DNA of 64,000 bases from Palsa-883 sp963826975 (GTDB taxonomy: Bacteria > Pseudomonadota > Alphaproteobacteria > Acetobacterales > Acetobacteraceae), in NCBI GenBank assembly GCA_963826975.1, contig CAWGZJ010000007.1, positions 62,001 through 126,000 on the forward strand, given 5' to 3'. Positions within the stretch are counted from its first letter, which is position 1. Each line of letters begins with the position of its first letter. Positions 41,268-49,730 of the stretch are shown piece by piece. Below the pieces are notes generated by a model, which saw only the letters and a program-made list of their open reading frames with translations, was not told where the DNA came from and made no database searches. Position numbers and translations under genes: made by a program.

Positions 41268-41879
41268 ATGGCGCCAAATTTGCAACCGCAGGACCATTAC
41301 ATTCTGCGCAAGTTGGCCAATGAACTGCTACCGTGGATGGTCGGCGGCCGGCTGGTGACGCGCCAGTGGCGCGTGTACGTTGCAGGGATCTACGCCTATG
41401 GCGGAGAGGTGGCCACGGCGTTGACCGGGATCGGCGTCGGCGCCCCGGTGGTAGCGGTATTTCAGGGAACCAATGCAAAGGGGACCAACGCGTTCAACGT
41501 ACTGCAGCAGGCATTTCACGGCGCGTGGTTCTGGGTTGGCGCGGCCGCTTTCGTGATCTGGTTCGCGTTGCGCCTGGTGGTCGGGCACGAGGATGCAGTC
41601 GCTCGTGCGCTGTTCGCCAAGGATTGCGCGCGCACTATGCAAAAGCTCCATACCGATCTGGACACCGTTCTTGCGATGGCGAATCCGCTGGACAAGCTGG
41701 GGCCGATCCAGGATGCCGTCATGCGCAAGGTCAGCGACGCGATCGACAAGGGAATCTGGCGCTGGGATCCACCGTTTCCGGACCCCGCGGACGTAGACCT
41801 GGAATTGAACCGGCGCATCGACGACATACGCATCAAATTCATGGGCCATTGGGCACTGCCGCCAGTTGGAGTTGTGTGA
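41268..41879 (+). CDS. Two-helix membrane protein upstream of pYEATS-like gene
   Basis: A 203-residue protein with two membrane helices (about 37-66, VYVAGIYAYGGEVATALTG..., and about 85-106, GAWFWVGAAAFVIWFALRL) and a cytoplasmic helical C-terminus (about 110-200). The layout of two helices plus a cytoplasmic helix is like effector membrane proteins of the SLATT type, but no signature proves this. ATG 41268 is a fair start; its stop is 2 bp before the next ATG. Translational linkage to the pYEATS-like gene suggests a two-component unit. Confidence 0.7.
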   Translation: MAPNLQPQDHYILRKLANELLPWMVGGRLVTRQWRVYVAGIYAYGGEVATALTGIGVGAPVVAVFQGTNAKGTNAFNVLQQAFHGAWFWVGAAAFVIWFALRLVVGHEDAVARALFAKDCARTMQKLHTDLDTVLAMANPLDKLGPIQDAVMRKVSDAIDKGIWRWDPPFPDPADVDLELNRRIDDIRIKFMGHWALPPVGVV

Positions 41880-41881
41880 CC

Positions 41882-42271
41882 ATGCCGGATGACAATGAAC
41901 CGAAGTTGAGCGTGCGGCTGAAGACCGACGACGCGGGACACCCAACCTTCATCGACGGCCCCGACCATCGCCGGTATAATGTGGTGCTCAAGGTCGAAAA
42001 CGCCCCGCCCGATGCTTATGCCGCCACATTCGAACTCGATCCATCGACCCACTATGACCCGGTCCACACGTTGCGGCCGGAGCCGGACGGCGGCTTCAGC
42101 CTGGAGACCACCACTACCGGCGATTTCCCGGTTGTGGTGCGGCTGCGCCGCAGCAAGGGCGAGGACGTTGTGCTGAAAGACAGCATTACCCGCGGCCTGC
42201 GACGCACACACGCGCCAGGCGATGGCGCTGCTCCGATCGCCGAGGCCCTGTCGTACATTGCTGAACATTGA
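41882..42271 (+). CDS. pYEATS-like domain protein
   Basis: A 129-residue cytoplasmic protein. The pattern YNVVLKVENAPPDAYAATF, LDPSTHYDPVHTLRP, FSLETTTTGDFPVVVRLR resembles the prokaryotic YEATS domain, an Ig-like beta sandwich found with predicted membrane effectors and NTPases in biological conflict gene sets. The assignment is by pattern, not search. It ends in an EALSYIAEH helix. Downstream is a threefold GAACATTGAC repeat (42262-42309). It may bind a ligand or the adjacent membrane protein. Confidence 0.55.
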   Translation: MPDDNEPKLSVRLKTDDAGHPTFIDGPDHRRYNVVLKVENAPPDAYAATFELDPSTHYDPVHTLRPEPDGGFSLETTTTGDFPVVVRLRRSKGEDVVLKDSITRGLRRTHAPGDGAAPIAEALSYIAEH

Positions 42272-42309
42272 CGCGCGGGCTGAACATTGACCCGTGGTAG
42301 AACATTGAC
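42262..42309. repeat. GAACATTGAC repeated three times
   Basis: The unit GAACATTGAC occurs three times at spacings of about 18-19 bp, the first overlapping the stop of the pYEATS-like gene. It could be a protein-binding array or another product of tandem duplication. Confidence 0.75.
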
Positions 42310-42375
42310 CGGCCGCGGACTTTGCATCGGCCCAGTCGGCCGCGAAGGCGTCGGTCGAGGATTCAGGAGGCGGCC

Positions 42376-43431
42376 ATGGCCGGCGTGCGAATGACACACC
42401 AATGGACGATCAGCACCTTCGCCGGCACCGGCGAGCCTGGCCACGCCGGCGACGGCGGCCCGGCGCTTCACGCGCAACTCAACAACCCGTTCGACCTGGC
42501 CTTCGATCCCGCCGGCAACCTGGTCTTCGCCGACACCTACAACCACTGCCTGCGCCGCATCGACGCACGAACCGGCCGCATCGCCACGATCGCCGGCAAC
42601 GCCACGCAGGGCTTCTCCGGCGACGGCGGCCCCGCCACCAACGCGCAGCTCAACCAACCCTACGGCGTCATCGTTGATCGCGCCGGCAACATCTACACCG
42701 CCGACCGGCTGAACAAGCGCGTGCGCCGCATCGACGGCGCCACGGGCATCATCACCACCCTGGCTGGCGAGGGCTCGCCATCCGGCGAACCCATGGCCGA
42801 GCCGAACGGCCTCGCGCTTGATCCCGCACACGGGCTGCTCTACATCGCCGACGTCGCGGACCACCGCGTGCGTGTGGCGGACCTGTCCACCGGCGCCCTG
42901 TCCACCCGCGCCCTGTCCACCCGCGCCCTGGCCACCTTCGCCGGCACCGGCGCGGCGGAACATTCCGGCGACGGCGGCAAGGCGATCGAGGCCGGCATCT
43001 TCGGCGCCCGCGCTGTCGCCGCGACCCCGGACGGCACGGTCTACATCCTCGAGCGCCAGGGCAGCACGCTGCGTCGGGTGCGCAACGGCATCATCGAAAC
43101 GGTCGCCGGCACCGGCGCCCGCGCCTACAGCGGCGACGGGCACGACGCGCGACACGCCGCGTTCAACGCGCCGAAGGAGATGGCGTTGGATGCGGACGGC
43201 AATGTCCTGATCGTCGACACCGAAAGCCACGTGATCCGCCGCATCGACGCGCGGACCTGGATCGTCACGACCATCGCCGGCAGCGGGATTGCGGGGGGCG
43301 AAGGCGACGGCGGCCCAGCGACGCGGGCTGGCCTGTCACGCCCGCACGGCGCCGCGGTCGGCCCCGATGGCGCGATCTACATCGGCGATTCCGAGAACCA
43401 CCGCATCCGCAAGCTGACACCGGCCGTTTGA
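42376..43431 (+). CDS. NHL-repeat beta-propeller protein
   Basis: A 351-residue protein with about six NHL repeats, each with an AG(T/N)G ... GDGGPA ... LNNPFDLAFDPAGN ... DTYNHCLRRID pattern. It should fold into a six-bladed propeller and bind a ligand, protein or nucleic acid. ATG 42376 has AGGAGG 5 nt upstream. There is no signal peptide, though many relatives are secreted. Within blade three or four a 15-bp unit is repeated three times (42883-42927), giving STGALSTRALSTRAL. It ends before repeat copy A5. Confidence 0.88.
   Translation: MAGVRMTHQWTISTFAGTGEPGHAGDGGPALHAQLNNPFDLAFDPAGNLVFADTYNHCLRRIDARTGRIATIAGNATQGFSGDGGPATNAQLNQPYGVIVDRAGNIYTADRLNKRVRRIDGATGIITTLAGEGSPSGEPMAEPNGLALDPAHGLLYIADVADHRVRVADLSTGALSTRALSTRALATFAGTGAAEHSGDGGKAIEAGIFGARAVAATPDGTVYILERQGSTLRRVRNGIIETVAGTGARAYSGDGHDARHAAFNAPKEMALDADGNVLIVDTESHVIRRIDARTWIVTTIAGSGIAGGEGDGGPATRAGLSRPHGAAVGPDGAIYIGDSENHRIRKLTPAV
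42883..42942. repeat. 15-bp tandem repeat in NHL gene
   Basis: CTGTCCACCCGCGCC-type units, three close and one diverged, in frame, encode LSTRA repeats between two propeller strands. Confidence 0.85.
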
Positions 43432-43501
43432 ACGCCGCGGGAGTCGCACACCATACCAGAGGCCGAAAGTCCCAACTCTCCCCGTCATGGCCGGCCTTCG
43501 C

Positions 43502-44788
43502 CACTACTGTCCGGCACATTTTATGCTTGTACTCGCGCACGGCATTGATTCTACTGCGAAGGAGACGTTCGCCAACGTTATCCACCGCAGCGAGAGCCAA
43601 TGCCATGCGCCACAAAGCTACCGTGTTCGAACAAATCGTCCAGCAGTTTCCCTGGCACCGCTTCGAGCATCATGTCCGCCAGCACGGCACTGACGACGAC
43701 CAGCGCGGGTTCACCAGCCGCCAACAGTTCCTCGCCATGCTGGCTGGCAGCCTCGGCGGCCATCAGGGGCTGCGTCCGGTGATCGCGGCGCTGGCGCCGA
43801 ACTCCGGCGCGCTGCGCTTGCTCGGCGGCAAGGCGCCGGCCCGTTCCACTCTCTCCGATGCGGTGCGGGCGAGACCGGCGGAGCTGTTCTTCGATCTGCT
43901 GCGGGAACTGATCGGCCAGCTCAGCCGCACCCTGCGACGTGTGATCAAGGCCGCCGTTCGGCTGATCGATGCCACCCAGCTCAACGTCGGTCAGCGCATG
44001 CAGCACTGGCTCGGACTGCACAAAGGCACCGTGGCCGCCAAGCTGCACGTGGTCTATGACCCGGCCGCGCAGAAGCCGGTCTATTTCGACATCACCCCTG
44101 CCCGCATCAACGACATCACCGCCGCCAAGGACCTGCTGCCGATCGAGCCGGGTGCCACCTATGTGTTCGATCTCGGCTACTACGACTTCGCCTGGTGGGC
44201 CGGGCTGGCAGCCGCCGGCTGCACCTTCGTCACCCGGCTGAAGACCAACACGCCGCTGCGCGAGGCGCAGTCGCGCCCGGTCGCTCCAGGCGGGGTCGTG
44301 CTGTCCGACCAGGTGGGCCTGCTGCCGGTTCGGCTCTGCTTCAGCCGACGCAATCCGTTCAGTCAAACCGGCCGTGCGGTGACGATCCGCATCGACACCG
44401 GCAAGGTGCTGCGGCTGTTCACCAACGACCTGAGCAGCCCGGCCGAGGAGATTGCCGCTCTCTACAAGGAGCGCTGGCAGATCGAGCTGTTCTTTAAGTG
44501 GATCAAGCAGAACCTGAAGATCAGCCGGTTCATGGGCAGCAGCGAGAATGCGATCCGCAGCCAGATCGCCGTGGCGTTCATCGCTTATTTGCTGGTCCGC
44601 ATGCTGCAAGCGGCGCAGCCGCAAACCTATGCCGCGGCATTGGTCTTGCTGATCGTGCGCACCCATCTGTTCGTCCGGCGCGCAATCAGCGAGTTGCTCG
44701 ATCCGCGGCACCCGCCACCACCAAAGCCTCTCGGACCCGCAAATCAGCTCCAGTTGCCGATATGCAACTGACATGCCGGACAACAGTG
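43502..44788 (+). mobile_element. IS4-family insertion sequence
   Basis: A 1287-bp element with inverted ends CACTACTGTCCGGCACAT (left, 43502-43519) and CACTGTTGTCCGGCATGT (right, complement of 44771-44788). It carries one transposase gene, whose stop overlaps the right end. The flanks GCCTTCGC (left) and GCCTGCGC (right) differ at one base and may be an aged target duplication; alternatively they are just the natural symmetry of the palindromic target. It landed in the centre of a family A repeat. Confidence 0.9.
43605..44771 (+). CDS. IS4-family DDE transposase
   Basis: A 388-residue transposase. ATG 43605 (MRHKATVFEQIVQQFPWHRF) is the family's usual start. The DDE residues lie in LIDATQLNV (first Asp, about 125), FDLGYYDFAWW (second Asp, about 190) and YKERWQIELFFKWIKQNL (Glu with the Y-R-E-K-like box, about 295). 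No frameshift is visible, so the element is probably able to move. The gene fills nearly all the IS. Confidence 0.93.
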   Translation: MRHKATVFEQIVQQFPWHRFEHHVRQHGTDDDQRGFTSRQQFLAMLAGSLGGHQGLRPVIAALAPNSGALRLLGGKAPARSTLSDAVRARPAELFFDLLRELIGQLSRTLRRVIKAAVRLIDATQLNVGQRMQHWLGLHKGTVAAKLHVVYDPAAQKPVYFDITPARINDITAAKDLLPIEPGATYVFDLGYYDFAWWAGLAAAGCTFVTRLKTNTPLREAQSRPVAPGGVVLSDQVGLLPVRLCFSRRNPFSQTGRAVTIRIDTGKVLRLFTNDLSSPAEEIAALYKERWQIELFFKWIKQNLKISRFMGSSENAIRSQIAVAFIAYLLVRMLQAAQPQTYAAALVLLIVRTHLFVRRAISELLDPRHPPPPKPLGPANQLQLPICN

Positions 44789-44917
44789 GCCTGCGCGGGC
44801 CATGACGGGGGGTGGGCAGCGTACGTCAATCTTTTCGACACCAGGTATGATATGCGAGGTTCGGCGCCTCATCGACCAGCGTGTTGTGATCGACCATCCA
44901 CACACTGGCGACACATC

Positions 44918-44933
44918 ACCGGAACGTTCCGGT
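44918..44933. other. Perfect 16-bp palindrome
   Basis: ACCGGAACGTTCCGGT is a perfect palindrome in the 256-bp space between the IS and the TRAP permease stop. It could be an operator or just chance; no gene starts next to it. The rest of this space holds nothing recognised. Confidence 0.4.
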
Positions 44934-45027
44934 AGACTGACGGCAATAACCTTGACTTCCGCTCAAGGGCCTTTTGCGCCTCACCCCTCGGTCCTCGATC
45001 AACGGCGGACCGCGCCGGCTTCAGGGG

Positions 45028-46902
45028 TCACAAAAATCCGATCGACAGCCAAGGCACTGCCACGACGATCGCCAATGCCACCGCCAGTGCCGCGAGGTAG
45101 GGCCACATCCGCCCCAACGCATCGTCCGGCGATACTCGCCCGATCGCGCACGCGCCGTAGAAGCCGACGCCGAACGGTGGCGCGAACAGGCCGATGCCCA
45201 TCGCCAGGATGATGATCATCGCATAGTGCACCTCGTGCACGCCCATCGCCTTGGCGACCGGGAACAGCAGTGGGCCGAACAACACGATCGCGGGAATCCC
45301 CTCCAGCACGCTGCCGAGGATAACGAACGTGACAGCGGTGATGGCCAGAAAGCCGAGTTTGCCGCCAGGCACCGTCGCCATCGTCGCCACCAGCCACTGC
45401 GAAAATCCCGACTGCGTCAGCGCCCATGCCAACGCCGTCGCGGCGCCGATGATCAGCATCACGGCACCGGTCAGCGAAACCGTATCCACCAGGATCGGAT
45501 AGATCCGGCGCCAATCGAATTGTCGATATACAAACATGCCGAGCAGCGCCGTGTAGACCACGCCCACGGTCGAGACCTCGGTCGCGGTGGCGACACCGTC
45601 GATCACCGCGGCGCGGATGACGAACGGCAAGGTCAGACCGGGTATCGCAATGACGAACGTCCGAATGATCTGACCGATCCTTGCCCGCTCGCCACCGCTG
45701 ATGTCCATGTGGCGCGAACGGTACCAGCTCATCACCAGCAGCGCGACCGCCGCCACGGCCGCGGGCAGCAGTCCGCCAGTGAACAACGCGGTGATCGATA
45801 CGTTGGCGACTGAACCGATGGTGATCAGCACCAGGCTCGGCGGAATGGTTTCCGACATCGCGCTGGAACTCGCCAGCAATGCCGCCAGCTCGCCGGGATG
45901 TGAGCCGCGGCGCCGCATCTCGGGGAACAGTACCGGTGCCACCGCGGCCATGTCGGCTGCTTTCGAGCCGGAGATGCCGGAGACCAGATACATCGCACCC
46001 AGCAGCACATAGGACAGACCGCCACGCACGTGGCCGACCAGCGCTGCAAGGAACGCCACCATCACGCGAGCGATGCCGGCCATCTCCATCAGCAGGCCAA
46101 GGAACACGAACATCGGCACAGAAAGCAGCAGCAGGTTCGACATGCCCTCGTCCATGCGGTTCACCACGACGGAGAGCGGCAAGGCGCTGGTGAGGCCAAG
46201 ATAGGACATGGTCGCGATCCCGAACGCGAAGGCGATCGGCACCCCGATGGTGACGCTGATGGCAACGATGACCACGAAAAACACGATCAGGGTGCCGAAG
46301 CCCATGGCGAGCAGCAGCGGCCGGCCGATCCACAGCAGCGCGGCGATGCCGCCGACGGTCAGGACCGCGAGGCCAAAGCTGCGCAGTGTTGTGGTTTCCA
46401 GCAGCCGAAGCAGAGCGATGACGGCCGCCAGCATGAACCCGACCAGGATCGCCGTGACGCGGTAGCCGTCGGAGATCTGCAACGAAACCAGCTCGACGTA
46501 TCGTTGCATGTCCAAATACTGTGCCGCCGGCAGCAGGATTTCCAGTACGAAGGTGATCACCACCAGCGCCGCGACAGCGGCGAACCAGCGTGCAATGTGA
46601 GGCGGCACCCAGTTGGCGACTGTGGTGAGCCGCATGTGCCCGTCACGACGCAGCGCAACGACCATACCGAGCATCGCCAGCCACAGGAACAGGAAATTGG
46701 CGAGCTCGTCGGTCCAGAACAGCGGGCTATCGAGCAGGTAGCGCGACACGACACCGGCGAACAGGATACAGACTTCGGCGGCGACCAGCGTGGCGCCGAT
46801 CGCTTCGCACGCGACGCCGATCGCCTGGTCAATCAGAAAGGCACAGCGCCGCAGCGCCGCCCAGGCGGGGGCGTCCTGCGGAAGCGTGGTGGCGCCGCTC
46901 AC
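45028..46902 (-). CDS. TRAP transporter fused permease (DctQ-DctM)
   Basis: A 624-residue inner-membrane protein. The first 190 residues are the small DctQ subunit (four helices, with SPLFWTDELANFLFLW typical), and the rest is the large DctM subunit (about twelve helices, with MSNLLLLSVPMFVFLGLLM, SGSKAADMAAVAPVLFPEM and SETIPPSLVLITIG). Such fused QM proteins take up organic acids using a sodium or proton gradient. GTG 46902 overlaps the DctP stop (GTGA). It is the last gene of the Gfo/Idh-AtuA-TRAP operon. Confidence 0.93.
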   Translation of the reverse strand: MSGATTLPQDAPAWAALRRCAFLIDQAIGVACEAIGATLVAAEVCILFAGVVSRYLLDSPLFWTDELANFLFLWLAMLGMVVALRRDGHMRLTTVANWVPPHIARWFAAVAALVVITFVLEILLPAAQYLDMQRYVELVSLQISDGYRVTAILVGFMLAAVIALLRLLETTTLRSFGLAVLTVGGIAALLWIGRPLLLAMGFGTLIVFFVVIVAISVTIGVPIAFAFGIATMSYLGLTSALPLSVVVNRMDEGMSNLLLLSVPMFVFLGLLMEMAGIARVMVAFLAALVGHVRGGLSYVLLGAMYLVSGISGSKAADMAAVAPVLFPEMRRRGSHPGELAALLASSSAMSETIPPSLVLITIGSVANVSITALFTGGLLPAAVAAVALLVMSWYRSRHMDISGGERARIGQIIRTFVIAIPGLTLPFVIRAAVIDGVATATEVSTVGVVYTALLGMFVYRQFDWRRIYPILVDTVSLTGAVMLIIGAATALAWALTQSGFSQWLVATMATVPGGKLGFLAITAVTFVILGSVLEGIPAIVLFGPLLFPVAKAMGVHEVHYAMIIILAMGIGLFAPPFGVGFYGACAIGRVSPDDALGRMWPYLAALAVALAIVVAVPWLSIGFL

Positions 46903-47918
46903 GACGAAAGCGGGCCGACATATTTCTCCAGCAGCGCCCAGGCCTTGTCGCCTGCGGTCTTCTTCATGTCGGGATAGAATCCGCTCTTCGCCAGCACTTC
47001 GCGGAATGGCTTGGTATCAGGGGCGTTGAAGGTCAGGCCCTTCGTCGTAAGGTTCTGTTGCTCGTTGTTGGTCATGGTGACGAAGGCCTGGCGCTGGGTA
47101 ACCGCCACCGCGGTGAAGTTGCGGTGGCAGATCTCCTGCAAATCCGGCGGCAGCTTCTTCCACGCCGCGACATTGAAGGAGGTGTGAAAGCCCGCCCAGA
47201 CATGGTTGGTCAGGCTGCAATACTTCTGCACCTCGAACAGCTTGGCGGTGTCGATCAGCACCAACGGGTTCTCTTGCCCGTCGACGATTTCGGTCTGCAA
47301 CGCGCTGTAGACCTCGTTGAAGTTGATCGCAGTCGGCGCGGCGCCCAGATGACGGAACAGCGAGATAAGGTAAGGCGCAACCGGCAGACGGATCTTGAAG
47401 CCTTTCAGGTCGTTCGGGCCGGCGATCGGCTTGGTGCGCGTAGTGACCTGGCGGAAACCGTGGTCGTAGCCCTTGTCCATGCAAAACAGGCCGATCTCCT
47501 CGGCGGCGGCGCGCAGCGCGTTGCCGAAGTCGCCATCCATCGCGGGCCAGACATGCGCATAGTCAGGGAAGGCGAAACCGACGCCGGACAGTCCGCACAC
47601 CGGATTGCGCGGCGCCAGCAGATCGATCGGCAGATTGTACATTTCCATCGCGCCGGTGATGGTCTGCGCGATCATTGCCGTGTCACCGCCCAGGACGCTG
47701 TTGGGATAGATGGTGATCTCCATCCGCCCGTTGCTTTCCTGTTTGATCTTGTTCGCGGCATCTTGCTGGGCGGCCATCGCCGGATGTTCCATCGGGGACG
47801 ATGAGCCGAGCTTGTAGTTGAATTCTGCCGCGTTGGCGGGCCAGTGCAGGATGGTTGCGGCACCGATACCGGCCGCTCCCGTCAAGATGTGTCTACGCGA
47901 CAGCTTGTTGCGTTGCAT
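46899..47918 (-). CDS. TRAP transporter solute-binding protein (DctP family)
   Basis: A 339-residue periplasmic protein. ATG 47918 has AGGAGGA 8 nt upstream. It begins with a Tat-type signal (LSRRHILTGAAGIGAATI, twin Arg at 8-9) cut near AANA. The mature part matches DctP: YKLGSSSPMEHPAMAAQQ, YPNSVLGGDTAMIAQ, the ligand-carboxylate Arg region FKIRLPVAPYL, and NEVYSALQTEIVDGQENPL. A longer frame upstream is made of a 15-bp tandem repeat and is not coding. It delivers the substrate to the fused permease; the ligand is probably an organic acid. Confidence 0.93.
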   Translation of the reverse strand: MQRNKLSRRHILTGAAGIGAATILHWPANAAEFNYKLGSSSPMEHPAMAAQQDAANKIKQESNGRMEITIYPNSVLGGDTAMIAQTITGAMEMYNLPIDLLAPRNPVCGLSGVGFAFPDYAHVWPAMDGDFGNALRAAAEEIGLFCMDKGYDHGFRQVTTRTKPIAGPNDLKGFKIRLPVAPYLISLFRHLGAAPTAINFNEVYSALQTEIVDGQENPLVLIDTAKLFEVQKYCSLTNHVWAGFHTSFNVAAWKKLPPDLQEICHRNFTAVAVTQRQAFVTMTNNEQQNLTTKGLTFNAPDTKPFREVLAKSGFYPDMKKTAGDKAWALLEKYVGPLSS

Positions 47919-47992
47919 CGACGTTTTCCTCCTGCTCGAGCCATTGCGGCCACTTGTGTTAGTCGCAGCGTGGCGGGAGAGGGGCCGCCCAG

Positions 47993-48052
47993 TCAAGCGT
48001 TCCACTGGCAAGCGTTCCACTGGCAAGCATTCCGCGGGCAAGCGTTCCGCAA
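47993..48052. repeat. 15-bp tandem repeat, four copies
   Basis: Four units of GCAAGCGTTCCACTG type lie directly after the stop of the AtuA C-terminal-like gene and before the DctP ribosome site. It separates the two halves of the operon. Confidence 0.88.
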
Positions 48053-48056
48053 CCGG

Positions 48057-48377
48057 TTACTCGTTATGCCCCGGCAGCGTAATCGTGAGCATCAGCGTGC
48101 TCAGACTCTTGCCATGCGGATCGATCGCGAGCGATCGCGTGACGCCGCCGCCCAGCGCGTTCTCGATCACGAAGTTCAGCGCGCGCAGTTGCGGCAATTC
48201 ATAGCGGTGGACCGGACCAGCGGTAAGGTGCGCGAAATGGGCCAGCACAATTTCGGGCGTCAGCTCGCGCCGCAGCAGCTGCCACGCCTGGTCACTGTAC
48301 GCCGTTACCGAGATGTTGGACGTGTTGCCCTTGTCGCCGGCGCGGGCATGGCCGAGGTCGTAGACACGTACGCTCAT
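48057..48377 (-). CDS. AtuA C-terminal domain-like protein
   Basis: A 106-residue protein resembling the C-terminal domain of AtuA family proteins: VYDLGHARAGDKGNTSNIS, then LAHFAHLTAGPVHRYELPQL and LNFVIENALGGGVTRSL. ATG 48377 overlaps the AtuA stop (ATGA), so the two chains are made together and likely assemble. A frame 12 codons longer exists, but the overlap decides the start. It is cytoplasmic. Confidence 0.88.
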   Translation of the reverse strand: MSVRVYDLGHARAGDKGNTSNISVTAYSDQAWQLLRRELTPEIVLAHFAHLTAGPVHRYELPQLRALNFVIENALGGGVTRSLAIDPHGKSLSTLMLTITLPGHNE

Positions 48378-49726
48378 GATGCGCGCTCCACGACGATTTC
48401 CGGCTTCACCCATTCGCGCGGGATCAGCACCGACTTCACCGCGAGGATCTGGCGCGCGCCGAAATTCACGCCGCCACCGGCACCGCTGGGGCCTTGCATG
48501 TGCAGGCTGCGCACTTCCGCACCTACGGCCTCGGCGGCTTTCTTGTCGGGTGTCCGCGCGGCAATCCGCAGACGCACCTCATACGGTTCACGAAAGGCGT
48601 CCGGTTCGTTGGCGTGCAGCGAATTCATGCCGATAAGGTCGATGCGCATTTCCTCGTAGGTCAGGCCTCGACGGCGCAGGCGTTCCTTCACCACCTCGAT
48701 ACCAAGCTTTGCGCGGGCCAGTGCGTTGATGCCGGCGAAGCCCATCTCGCCGCTGCCCATGTAGCCGTCGAAGTAGCCGACCACGACCTTGTAGGTCGGC
48801 GTGCGCGGCTTGCCACGCGCACCCAGGAGCGCGACGCGGTCCTTGGCGACCTGGTGGAATGTCACCTCGGACGCATCCAGCACGCAGTCGGGTGTGATGT
48901 AGGCGCTGGGATCGTGCATCTCGTAAAGAAGCTGTTCCGTGCAGGTGGCAACGTCGAGCCGCCCACCGGAGCCAGGCGTCTTGGCGATCTCCACACGGCC
49001 ATCCGACCACACGTCCGCCAGTGGATAACCGAGGCCAGCGAGGTCCTCGACTTCCTTTCTGCCGGGATCGGCGAAGCAGCCGCCGGTAAGCTGGCCGGAG
49101 CATTCCAGCAGATGGCCGGCGAGCGTGCCGTTGGCGAGTTTCGCATAGTCGTCATACGACCAGCCGAACGCGTGCAGCATCGGTGCGAGGAACAGCGCGG
49201 GATCGGCCACGCGGCCGGTGATGACCACATCGGCGCCGGTGGCGAAGCCGCGCGCCACCACGTCGGCGCCGAGATAGGCGTTGGCAGACGCCATGCGCGA
49301 CAACAGCGATTCAAGCGGCGCGCCGTCCTCCATCAGCGGCAGTTCGGGATGCGCGCGCATCACGTGGGTGACCTCATCGCCGGTCACCACGGCACAGGTG
49401 TATTCCGGACAGCCCCAATCCGCCGCATGCTTGCGCACCGCGCGCGCGGCGCCCATCGGGTTGGCGGCTCCCATGTTGGTAACGATCCTGATGCCGCGTT
49501 GCAAGGCCGGCGGCATGATGGCTTCCATGCGTTCCAGCAACACCGGCGTGTAGCCCTTGGCGGGGTCCTTGGCGCGATCCAGCGTTTCGCGGGCGATGGT
49601 ACGCTCGGCGAGGCATTCCATCGCGAGGTAGTCGAGTTCGCCGCGTTCGACGATTTCCACGCCAGGCGGGATCCGGTCATCGGCGAAGCCGGCGCCGCAG
49701 CCGATACGGATTCGGTCGGGTGCCAT
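48374..49726 (-). CDS. AtuA family protein (DUF1446)
   Basis: A 450-residue protein of the AtuA family, named for acyclic terpene utilisation in Pseudomonas but also found in other catabolic operons. Motifs include IGCGAGFADDRI, LDYLAMECLAERT, TNMGAANPMGAARAV, VITGRVADPALFLAP and GGCFADPG. The exact reaction is not established. ATG 49726 is 4 bp after the Gfo/Idh stop. With the small AtuA-C gene, the TRAP uptake system and an oxidoreductase it forms a five-gene catabolic operon, probably for a carboxylic acid. Confidence 0.9.
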   Translation of the reverse strand: MAPDRIRIGCGAGFADDRIPPGVEIVERGELDYLAMECLAERTIARETLDRAKDPAKGYTPVLLERMEAIMPPALQRGIRIVTNMGAANPMGAARAVRKHAADWGCPEYTCAVVTGDEVTHVMRAHPELPLMEDGAPLESLLSRMASANAYLGADVVARGFATGADVVITGRVADPALFLAPMLHAFGWSYDDYAKLANGTLAGHLLECSGQLTGGCFADPGRKEVEDLAGLGYPLADVWSDGRVEIAKTPGSGGRLDVATCTEQLLYEMHDPSAYITPDCVLDASEVTFHQVAKDRVALLGARGKPRTPTYKVVVGYFDGYMGSGEMGFAGINALARAKLGIEVVKERLRRRGLTYEEMRIDLIGMNSLHANEPDAFREPYEVRLRIAARTPDKKAAEAVGAEVRSLHMQGPSGAGGGVNFGARQILAVKSVLIPREWVKPEIVVERAS

Positions 49727-49730
49727 GGGA

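Larger units (their letters stand above)
43453..44848. repeat. Repeat family A, copy split by an IS element (A5)
   Basis: The left part (43453-43501) has the terminus ATACCAGAGGCCGAAAGT and CCCCGTCATGGCCGG. The right part (44789-44848) has GCGGGCCATGACGG, AGCGTACGTCAA and the closing CACCAGGTAT. Removing the IS rejoins them into one normal-sized copy. Confidence 0.88.

Noticed and set aside
42262..42309. GAACATTGAC triple as an iteron-type origin
   Set aside because: Only three copies, uneven spacing, no replication gene nearby; it fits the general tandem-duplication pattern better.
44918..44933. ACCGGAACGTTCCGGT as an operator for the TRAP operon
   Set aside because: It lies beyond the 3' end of the operon, far from its promoter, so it is recorded only as a palindrome.
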